Assembly: GCA_964615795.1 (NCBI GenBank)
Contig: CAZTQR010000126.1
Span: 1-5,457 of the forward strand
From: JADJAH01 sp964615795
GTDB taxonomy: Bacteria; Bacteroidota; Ignavibacteria; Tepidaquicellales; Tepidaquicellaceae
Length of the DNA: 5,457 nt
Reading direction: 5' to 3'
Shown: piece after piece, positions 1 through 5,186 of the stretch
Position numbering within the stretch: the stretch's first letter is position 1
Layout: each line of letters opens with the position of its first letter
The notes under the pieces: model-generated
What the model was told of the DNA's origin: nothing
Databases searched by the model: none
Seen by the model: only the letters and a program-made list of their open reading frames with translations
Position numbers and translations under genes: made by a program

Positions 1-1373
1 TAACCTCCGCCAAAGCCCGTTGCCGCTTTTGGCTTGAAGTGGTGATCAGCAACCTCAACATCTGTGAAGGTTGTACCGCCGTCAACTGACCTTGAAATGT
101 AAACTGTAGCAGAGTCACCTGATGACGGGAATGCTCTGTTGTCATAATAAACGATATTCACTCCGCCGGCATCGTCAACGCAGACAGCCGGGAAGAACTG
201 CACCTTTCCGTTGTTGAGCGGATCCTGATTGACTCTGATTCCTGTTGACCATGTTGCGCCGCCGTCTGATGATCTGTTGAGGATCACATCAGCGTCAGAT
301 CCGGCAGGCGGGAGATTAAGCTGACTTGTAACTACATAGATCCAGCCGCGTCTTGGGCCGTTGGTTTTGTCAACTGCAATTCTCGGGAATCCGTTTGTCC
401 TGATTCCCCATCCGTTGAATGATGTCGAGCGGCTTCCGTTTACATCAAAGATGCTTTCGGTAGTTACATAGTTTGCTCCGCCGTTTGTTGATTTTGCCAT
501 GCCGACGAAATCCTCGGTGAACGGTGAAGCAGACTGCCCGGCTGTCCATACCACATAGACTTCTCCGTTCGGACCGCATGCTACATCGTGGCCCTGTGCA
601 AATCTTCCGTTAAGGCCCACATTGATCTGCTGTGCCGGTTCCCATGTAACGCCGCCGTTGGTTGTCCTTGCCGCCCTACCTGTTGCAGGAGATGTTCCAA
701 ACGATGTCCACGCGCAGTAAACGTTACCGTAATACGGGCTTGTGGGAGAATCGTCAGTTCCCGCAAGATTCTTATCGGCATTGGCATCATTAACAAGCTG
801 AACAGTGGGCTGCCAGTTGAGGCCTCTATTGGTTGAGTAATTTGAACCGATACCTGTAACGCCTCCGAACACTGTTGCGGATGTGAGGTGGGTCAGGTGA
901 AATCTTCCGTTCTTGTCAATTGCCGGACCGGGATCGCCTCTCTGGTCTGTTAGTATCGGCGTATTGACCGTATCCGAACCTCTCCACGTCATACCGCCGT
1001 CCGTTGATACGTAAACTCCTTCGCTGATGAATGATCCGCCGGAAGTCCTTGCGGCGTTTGAAGAACCAAACAGGACACTCGGGTCATTCGGGTCGCGGGT
1101 AATTATCACCTCCGACTGCTGCATTATTGTGGAAGGAAGAACCCTCACATTAGGGAACACAGTAAGAACTCCAATCGGAGTTATCGTTGTCCTTGGTTCA
1201 TAAGTGAATTGCTTGATGTCGTTTTGAGCTACTGGAAGCGGAACATATTCTCCGCTGAGATATGCTGCTGAATTGGGGATGTTCCATCTCGGGTCTTCGT
1301 CTTTGTCTTTCTGACCCATGAAGGCAACTGCTCCAAGCAACAGAATTGAGAACACAAAAAGCTTGCGATGCAT
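1..1373 (-). CDS. Secreted six-Asp-box beta-propeller (sialidase/BNR-like) protein, 3' end cut off by the window
   Basis: I translated the minus strand from the ATG at 1373-1371. It stays open for 457 codons to the window edge, so the true C-terminus lies outside. Residues 1-20 (MHRKLFVFSILLLGAVAFMG) form a Sec-type signal peptide: basic start, then a hydrophobic core. A polar stretch rich in K, D and E follows (21-30). From about residue 71 there is a beta-propeller with six Asp-box (SxDxGxTW) motifs at residues 123-130, 180-187, 237-244, 295-302, 368-375 and 429-436, one per blade. It is a close paralogue of the gene at 2071-5175. Shared blocks include SPFTED, SFNGWG, GPRRGWIY, LNNGKVQFFP, YYDNRAF and DHHFKPK. 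C266 and C398 match C241 and C373 of that protein. By analogy the missing part may carry Ig-like modules and a T9SS sorting domain, but this is inference. There is no Shine-Dalgarno sequence; ATTAAA directly precedes the ATG. Asp boxes indicate the fold only. Sialidase catalytic residues are not recognisable, so the substrate is unknown. Confidence 0.9.
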   Translation of the reverse strand, partial: MHRKLFVFSILLLGAVAFMGQKDKDEDPRWNIPNSAAYLSGEYVPLPVAQNDIKQFTYEPRTTITPIGVLTVFPNVRVLPSTIMQQSEVIITRDPNDPSVLFGSSNAARTSGGSFISEGVYVSTDGGMTWRGSDTVNTPILTDQRGDPGPAIDKNGRFHLTHLTSATVFGGVTGIGSNYSTNRGLNWQPTVQLVNDANADKNLAGTDDSPTSPYYGNVYCAWTSFGTSPATGRAARTTNGGVTWEPAQQINVGLNGRFAQGHDVACGPNGEVYVVWTAGQSASPFTEDFVGMAKSTNGGANYVTTESIFDVNGSRSTSFNGWGIRTNGFPRIAVDKTNGPRRGWIYVVTSQLNLPPAGSDADVILNRSSDGGATWSTGIRVNQDPLNNGKVQFFPAVCVDDAGGVNIVYYDNRAFPSSGDSATVYISRSVDGGTTFTDVEVADHHFKPKAATGFGGG

Positions 1374-1420
1374 TTTAATAATGGTATTGTTTTGTGAAAA
1401 AAAGTTGGTTGAACTGTTTC

Positions 1421-1449
1421 AAGATATGCTAATCGGTTTGCAATTTCAA
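1421..1449 (-). promoter_or_regulatory. Candidate sigma70-type promoter for the downstream propeller gene
   Basis: On the minus strand TTGAAA (1449-1444, 5/6 to the -35 consensus) is followed by exactly 17 nt and then TATCTT (1426-1421, 4/6 to the -10 consensus). Transcription would begin near 1414, leaving a leader of about 40 nt before the ATG at 1373. The terminator at 1954-1992 means this gene should need its own promoter, which supports the call. A Bacteroidota-style TAnnTTTG box is not present; TATCTTGA is only a partial match. This is a prediction by eye from a short motif. Confidence 0.4.
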
Positions 1450-1615
1450 CAATGTTAAGCGATTGCAGTGAAGCCGGAGCACAATGCTGTCCAAATTATT
1501 TTCGAAATCAGAAATTTGCTGGACTTGCATTCCAGATATCAAGATCTTTCCAGATGTTGTAAAAATAAACCGCCTCAGCCTAATCGCCGTGAAGAAATTG
1601 TGAGCGAAGGCGTCA

Positions 1616-1656
1616 GCCTGCCCGAAGAATAGAGAACAGGAACACTCTATGCAGGC
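1616..1656. repeat. Internal hairpin arm 1 of the palindromic element
   Basis: GCCTGC (1616-1621) pairs with GCAGGC (1651-1656), and ATAGAG (1629-1634) pairs with CTCTAT (1645-1650). This leaves a 10-nt loop and a one-sided 7-nt bulge at 1622-1628. It competes with a small alternative hairpin (AGGC 1608-1611/GCCT 1616-1619) and with pairing of 1652-1656 to 1726-1730, so several mutually exclusive folds are possible. Confidence 0.5.
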
Positions 1657-1730
1657 GGGCGAGAATTTCTTGTTTGACGAACCCAAACGAAGTATTCGTT
1701 TGGGTGAGGAGTTGAAATTCTCGCAGCCTG
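1652..1730. repeat. Internal hairpin arm 2 of the palindromic element, with a perfect 11-bp apical stem
   Basis: GCGAGAATTTC (1659-1669) is perfectly inverted as GAAATTCTCGC (1714-1724). CAGGC (1652-1656) and GCCTG (1726-1730) can extend the stem outward. Within it, ACCCAAACGAA (1681-1691) and TTCGTTTGGGT (1695-1705) form a second perfect 11-bp stem with a 3-nt loop (GTA). Two exact 11-bp inverted repeats nested within 66 bp are unlikely by chance. They also place stops or low-complexity residues in the overlapping small reading frames, which argues against coding. Confidence 0.75.
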
Positions 1731-1781
1731 AGCGAGCAATTTCAGGCGATTAGGCTGCAGCGGGCGATTTTTCTTTGCCAA

Positions 1782-1809
1782 GCTTTCTTTTGATCGTTCA
1801 AAAGAAAGC
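1782..1809. repeat. Perfect 12-bp hairpin next to the palindromic element
   Basis: GCTTTCTTTTGA (1782-1793) and TCAAAAGAAAGC (1798-1809) are exact inverted repeats around a 4-nt loop TCGT. One arm is almost all pyrimidine and the other almost all purine. No T-run follows on either strand, so it does not look like an intrinsic terminator. It lies 10 nt outside the right terminal repeat of the 1561-1772 element and may belong to the same unit. Confidence 0.65.
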
Positions 1810-1950
1810 GATTAACTTTCTGCGGATAGAATCCTCGCTGTAGATGGCATTCGTAAGTAAATCGTCTTGGACAGAGTTGGCCGGAGCAGGGTTTGCTGAA
1901 CATCAGCATAAGTATGAATTTATGAACAATGCAAGTTTACCGTGCAACGT
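1810..1950. other. Remaining intergenic stretch, nothing recognised
   Basis: Between the hairpin at 1809 and the terminator region I see no plausible gene, RNA gene or clear repeat. A plus-strand reading frame from 1844 passes through here, but it lacks a recognisable product, runs through the terminator stem and ends antisense inside the neighbouring gene. I treat it as non-coding. Confidence 0.4.
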
Positions 1951-1953
1951 ATC

Positions 1954-1992
1954 AAAAACGTGCAGGCCCGCGGAATCAACCGTGAGCCTGCA
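1954..1992 (-). terminator. Rho-independent terminator of the 1034-residue propeller gene
   Basis: Read on the minus strand, TGCAGGC (1992-1986) pairs with GCCTGCA (1967-1961). After one mismatch the stem continues for five more pairs, one of them G-T (1984-1980 with 1973-1969), around a 6-nt loop. CG and then a run of five T (1958-1954) follow. It begins about 79 nt after the TGA at 2071-2073, the right place to end that transcript. The plus-strand side of the same stem is followed by GAAATTTTT (1993-2001), so weak termination in the other direction is possible. Confidence 0.7.
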
Positions 1993-2070
1993 GAAATTTT
2001 TACTGCATGTGAAGTTTAAGTCCGAATCTATGTTGCCCGCACACCTCACATCATATACGGAAAGCATCGA

Positions 2071-5000
2071 TCAGCGCAGAAGCAGCATCTTCCTTGTTTC
2101 AATAAATGAACCCGAAGAAAGAGTATAGAAGTAAACTCCGCTGGCAAGTGAAACCGCGTCGAATGATCTCTCGTAACTGCCTGCCTGAAGTTCTTCGTTT
2201 ATGAGCAGTGCAACTTCTCTTCCCAGTGCATCATACACCTTCAGGGTAACATTACCGGCTGAAGGTATGTCAAATGCAATTTTCGTCGAAGGATTGAACG
2301 GGTTCGGGTAATTCTGATTAAGCCCGAACTTCTGTGGAATCTGAGAGCTTATCTGATTCACCGATACGGTAAGAAGCCCGTCAACGAAATCAATAGCTGA
2401 TTTCAGGAACCTCCTCACAGGGCTTGCCGGCGGGCTGTCTGTGGCTCTTCTGAGTGATTCCACGTCTATTGCCATTACTGAAACATTGAAAGTCTCGCCG
2501 ATCCTCCCCACACCGTTGAGCTGAGTTGTGCCCCGGAAACGGTAGAGCTCGTGAAGTTCATATGCAGGAATGCTTGCCGACTTTTTGATGACATCAGGCC
2601 TTGGGCCAACTGTGCTGTCGTTTATATTCGGATTTGCAAGAGCGCCGGTAAGTCCTTTGCCTCCCGAAGTTCCGGGGAAATCGCTTCCGTATTCAAATCC
2701 CAGCCACGACCTTGCAAAGTCGGGATCGTAGTAAACAGATGCCGGCCTGTCGAGATGATAGCCGATGTCCTCTGCCATGACCATGAGCTTTGCTTTCTGA
2801 TTTGCTGTTCCCCAAAGGAGATATGACTTCAGCGAATCCTTTACAGCATTTGACATCACCGAGGAAGCTTCCCCGAGCAGAAGCACTCTCTTGAATCCTC
2901 TGTAAGAGATGGAAGAATTGTTGATGTTCACTCCGCGGTTAAAAACATCGTAAGACATTCCCATTGCATTGAGATTGGCAATCACGGAGTCTCTTGAAAT
3001 TCTCGAGCTTGCCGTGGTTGAATCATAAACTATGAGTACATCACCTCTCGGCTGTCTCTTAAGCGTGAGATTGTAAACATTTGACGACCTGAGAGAATCT
3101 GTACCCGCATAAGCCCAAACGGCCCACTGTCCGTTTACGGAATCGCCGGGTGCAAGTCCCAGTCCGACAAGGACCCCATCAAGCGTCCTGTTGCTGATAG
3201 TAAGCACCGAATCAAATCCGGAACTGTTCGACGGAAGGTCAAGCAAGACCTGTCCGATACCCGGTGCCCCGAATCTCCACCTGTAGTTCACTCCGCCGCC
3301 GGAGCGGTTCCATCTGATCGAAACGTTGGAATTATTGAACGGTGATGTAAGTATTGTACTGCCGTTGTTCGGAAAGCTGAGTGTGAACGGCAGTAACTGC
3401 GGGACTCCCCGTCTGAATGTAATCTGCCTCGGCCCGTTGCCTGCCTTCAGCGAATCATTCTGCTGATTGTTCCTGAATGCCCATACATCCCACTGCCCGG
3501 TGATCTCTCCGCCCTGCGGTATCCCAAGCCCTGCAAGAAGGATGTCAAGCTGTCCAAGGGTGAGTGTGAGAAAATTCGAGGAGGACGGAAGAGTGATCAG
3601 TCTCGGAGTTGTTGTAGGGCTTCCGAATATCCATTTGTAAGATGCTGTGGAAGCGGATGTGTCCCACTCTATTGTTACATTCTGCGGAGAACTTGCAAGC
3701 GAAACTATGGTTGCACCTGCGGCCGGATTCCTAAGACTAAAGGAGTTCAGCGGATATGTAACTGCCTGGAATGCACCGCTCCATGCGTTATAGAATCCCG
3801 GCGCTCCGCCTTTGTCGTCCATCCATGTTACAACCACTCTGCCCTGACTCGGTGCAATGCCGATGTAATCTCCGAAGAATCCTCCGGTGAAATTCAGAGC
3901 TGTCTTTGGCTTAAAGTGATGGTCCGCAATCTCAGCTTCTGTCCATGTGTTTCCACCGTCAAGAGAGCTTGAAAGAAACACGGAACATGAGTCACCGGTC
4001 GAGGCAAATGCCCTGTTGTCGTAATATGCAACATGAAGGATTCCGCCGTCATCCACGCAAAGCGCAGGAAAGAACTGAACTTTGCCGTTGTTCAGTGCGT
4101 CCTGATTCACCCTGATCCCGGAAGACCAGTTGACGCCGTTGTTTGATGACCTGTAAAGTACAATGTCAGCATCATTTCCTGCCGGAGACTGTCCCCTCTG
4201 ACTTGATACTATGTATATCCAGCCTCTTCTCGGGCCACTGCTCTTATCTACGGCAACTCTTGGAAACCCGTTGACCGAAACTCCCCATCCGTTGAATGAA
4301 TTTGACCTGATCCCTGTGATGTCAATTGCAGTTTCGTTCACAATGAACGAAGATCCTGCATTTGTTGATCTTGAGAAACCTATATAATCTTCTGTAAAGG
4401 GAGATGTTGTCTGTGACATTGCATATGCAGAGTAGATCTCACCGTTCACTCCGCAAACTATGTCGTGACCTGTGGCGCTTCTTGATGCTGAGCCCGGATT
4501 AAGCTGAATCGGAGTCGTCCATGTAACTCCCCCGTCAGTTGTTTTGGAAAATCTTCCGGTGGCAGGATTGGACGAGGCCGTGGACCATGCCGCATAGAGG
4601 TTTCCGTAACTCGGGCTTACCGGTGAATCATCGGTGCATGAAACGCTTCTGTCCGCATAAATATCGTTTACGATCTGAACAGTTGAAGACCATGTTGCTC
4701 CCCTGTCCGTTGAGTAATTGACACCGACTCCTATCGGCGATCCGAAATTGGTGGCCGAGGTTATGTGTGTCACATAGAATCTGCCGAGCCTGTCAACAAC
4801 AGGCACCGGAAAGCCCCGCATATCGTCGATCTTCGGTGAGTTAAGAGTATCCTTGCCCGTCCACGTGAATCCGCCGTTTGTGGAAACATAAACGCCGGCC
4901 CCGTTGTACGCCGCGCCTCCATTGATAGTTGTTAGTGCAGTAGCAAAGAGAAGGTTAGCATTGTTCGGGTCCCTCACTATATCAACGCCGGTCTGCTGAG

Positions 5001-5175
5001 TTGCAGATGAAGGGTTGAGCCGTACATTTGGAAAGGCGACCAATTGCACTTTGCCGCCAGAGTTGCCGTTTGCGCCCGGCCTTTCACTGCCCGCCTGCTC
5101 CACAAAGAAGTTCTGTCCTGTCAGAATCAGAATTCCGGTAAGCGACAGCAGAAGCGCTAAATACTTATGAGTCAT
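2071..5175 (-). CDS. Secreted multidomain beta-propeller protein with Ig-like modules, amidotransferase-like domain and T9SS type A sorting domain (1034 aa, complete)
   Basis: The start at 5175 has AAGGAG 5 nt upstream and an in-frame TAA at 5187-5185, so no longer form is possible. Residues 1 to about 20 are a Sec signal peptide with core LALLLSLTGILIL. Residues about 48-470 form a sialidase-like beta-propeller with six Asp boxes at 98-105, 155-162, 212-219, 270-277, 343-350 and 404-411. Residues about 474-590 and 595-708 are two related Ig-like modules. Residues about 711-930 resemble the class I glutamine amidotransferase-like (flavodoxin-type) domain of many FCB exoproteins (GDVLIVYD, KRVLLLGEA, MVMAEDIGYHLDR). 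This domain has no cysteine, so a catalytic triad is excluded. Residues about 948-1034 are a T9SS type A sorting domain: NYPNPFNPST, VYDALGREV, LASGVYFYTL, then a basic C-terminus. The protein should cross the inner membrane by Sec and the outer membrane by T9SS. Its substrate is unknown; carbohydrate or surface binding is a guess. A tandem paralogue lies downstream at 1-1373. Confidence 0.95.
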   Translation of the reverse strand: MTHKYLALLLSLTGILILTGQNFFVEQAGSERPGANGNSGGKVQLVAFPNVRLNPSSATQQTGVDIVRDPNNANLLFATALTTINGGAAYNGAGVYVSTNGGFTWTGKDTLNSPKIDDMRGFPVPVVDRLGRFYVTHITSATNFGSPIGVGVNYSTDRGATWSSTVQIVNDIYADRSVSCTDDSPVSPSYGNLYAAWSTASSNPATGRFSKTTDGGVTWTTPIQLNPGSASRSATGHDIVCGVNGEIYSAYAMSQTTSPFTEDYIGFSRSTNAGSSFIVNETAIDITGIRSNSFNGWGVSVNGFPRVAVDKSSGPRRGWIYIVSSQRGQSPAGNDADIVLYRSSNNGVNWSSGIRVNQDALNNGKVQFFPALCVDDGGILHVAYYDNRAFASTGDSCSVFLSSSLDGGNTWTEAEIADHHFKPKTALNFTGGFFGDYIGIAPSQGRVVVTWMDDKGGAPGFYNAWSGAFQAVTYPLNSFSLRNPAAGATIVSLASSPQNVTIEWDTSASTASYKWIFGSPTTTPRLITLPSSSNFLTLTLGQLDILLAGLGIPQGGEITGQWDVWAFRNNQQNDSLKAGNGPRQITFRRGVPQLLPFTLSFPNNGSTILTSPFNNSNVSIRWNRSGGGVNYRWRFGAPGIGQVLLDLPSNSSGFDSVLTISNRTLDGVLVGLGLAPGDSVNGQWAVWAYAGTDSLRSSNVYNLTLKRQPRGDVLIVYDSTTASSRISRDSVIANLNAMGMSYDVFNRGVNINNSSISYRGFKRVLLLGEASSVMSNAVKDSLKSYLLWGTANQKAKLMVMAEDIGYHLDRPASVYYDPDFARSWLGFEYGSDFPGTSGGKGLTGALANPNINDSTVGPRPDVIKKSASIPAYELHELYRFRGTTQLNGVGRIGETFNVSVMAIDVESLRRATDSPPASPVRRFLKSAIDFVDGLLTVSVNQISSQIPQKFGLNQNYPNPFNPSTKIAFDIPSAGNVTLKVYDALGREVALLINEELQAGSYERSFDAVSLASGVYFYTLSSGSFIETRKMLLLR
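2074..2334 (-). other. T9SS (Por) type A C-terminal sorting domain within the 1034-residue protein
   Basis: Residues 948-1034 contain the family hallmarks in order: NYPNPFNPSTKIAFDIP, then VTLKVYDALGREVALL, then AGSYERSFD, LASGVYFYTLSSG and a final KMLLLR. In the known family this beta-sandwich directs translocation through the outer membrane and is normally cleaved, with attachment of the protein to the surface or release. Such domains also resemble the FlgD Ig-like fold. The motif conservation makes this the firmest functional statement in the window. Confidence 0.93.
2386..3045 (-). other. Non-catalytic glutamine amidotransferase-like domain region within the 1034-residue protein
   Basis: Residues about 711-930 show an alternating hydrophobic strand pattern: DVLIVYD at the start, KRVLLLGEA where the second core strand should be, and KLMVMAEDIGYHLDR where a third strand ends. 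YDPDFARSWLGFEYG and a closing section RFLKSAIDFVDGLL follow. This resembles domains in secreted FCB proteins that read VLIVDDD...YDVVI..G...YL..GG.L.ISGQDIGY. Enzymes of the class I amidotransferase fold need a nucleophilic cysteine, and none occurs here, so a binding or structural role is inferred. Confidence 0.6.
3052..3756 (-). repeat. Two tandem Ig-like modules (internal protein duplication)
   Basis: Residues 474-590 (bases 3406-3756) and 595-708 (bases 3052-3393) align with each other. The matching landmarks are NVTIEW/NVSIRW, YKWIFGSP/YRWRFGAP, LPSSS/LPSNS, LDILLAGLGIPQG/LDGVLVGLGLAPG, ITGQWDVWAF/VNGQWAVWAY, DSLKAGN/DSLRSSN and ITFRRG/LTLKRQ. The pattern is that of a beta-sandwich of the Ig/Fn3 type, and it recalls SusE-like extracellular domains, though that family name is tentative. 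They link the propeller to the amidotransferase-like domain and are probably spacers or ligand-binding modules. Confidence 0.75.
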
Positions 5176-5180
5176 TTCAT

Positions 5181-5186
5181 CTCCTT
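5181..5186 (-). promoter_or_regulatory. Shine-Dalgarno sequence deciding the start of the 1034-residue protein
   Basis: The minus strand reads AAGGAG followed by ATGAA and then the start ATG, a 5-nt gap from a near-perfect anti-Shine-Dalgarno match. An ATG immediately after the AAGGAG (5180-5178) is out of frame, ends after two codons and is too close to the motif to be used. Confidence 0.8.

Larger units (their letters stand above)
1561..1772. repeat. Nested palindromic element with imperfect 28-nt terminal inverted repeats
   Basis: The segment 1561-1588 is an inverted copy of 1745-1772 at 23 of 28 positions. The matches fall in three blocks: 6 bp (1561-1566/1767-1772), 4 bp (1570-1573/1760-1763) and a perfect 13 bp (1576-1588/1745-1757, CAGCCTAATCGCC). 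They are separated by symmetric 3x3 and 2x2 mismatches. A further 6 bp (AAATTG 1595-1600/CAATTT 1737-1742) continues the stem inward. Inside are two more arms (1616-1656 and 1652-1730), so a single strand could fold into a branched structure. The right end reads GATTTTTCTTT on plus and the left end reads TTTATTTTTAC on minus, so each strand ends with a stem followed by a T-run. No target-site duplication is visible outside the arms. Candidates are a MITE/REP-like dispersed repeat, a structured RNA or a bidirectional terminator. The palindrome is certain; its nature is not. Confidence 0.75.

Noticed and set aside
581..836. Two opposing open frames (581-796 minus, 588-836 plus) inside the partial propeller gene
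   Set aside because: Both overlap the real minus-strand reading frame, which encodes clear Asp-box blades. Their translations are low-information shadows.
1429..1686. Minus-strand 85-codon open frame overlapping the palindromic element
   Set aside because: It runs through two nested inverted repeats, has a cysteine- and phenylalanine-rich, domain-free translation, and lies in the promoter region of the next gene. It is better explained as chance openness of a structured repeat.
1374..2070. tRNA, rRNA or CRISPR array in the intergenic region
   Set aside because: No cloverleaf with conserved T-loop, no rRNA motif and no regularly spaced direct repeats were seen. The palindromes do not have a tRNA layout.
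1844..2128. Plus-strand 94-codon open frame
   Set aside because: It passes through the terminator stem, ends antisense within the C-terminus of the 1034-residue gene, has no ribosome-binding site and no recognisable domain.
2551..2826. Plus-strand open frame antisense to the amidotransferase-like domain
   Set aside because: It is a shadow of the real gene with no start signal or family resemblance.
4539..4721. Plus-strand 60-codon open frame antisense to the propeller
   Set aside because: It is a shadow of the real gene, short and without support.
2071..5175. Calling the protein an active exo-alpha-sialidase
   Set aside because: Asp boxes also occur in many non-sialidase propellers. No FRIP motif or arginine triad is recognisable, so only the fold is supported.
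5172..5180. Two-codon upstream frame (ATG AAA TGA) overlapping the start of the 1034-residue gene
   Set aside because: Its ATG touches the Shine-Dalgarno sequence directly, leaving no spacing for initiation. The overlap appears accidental.
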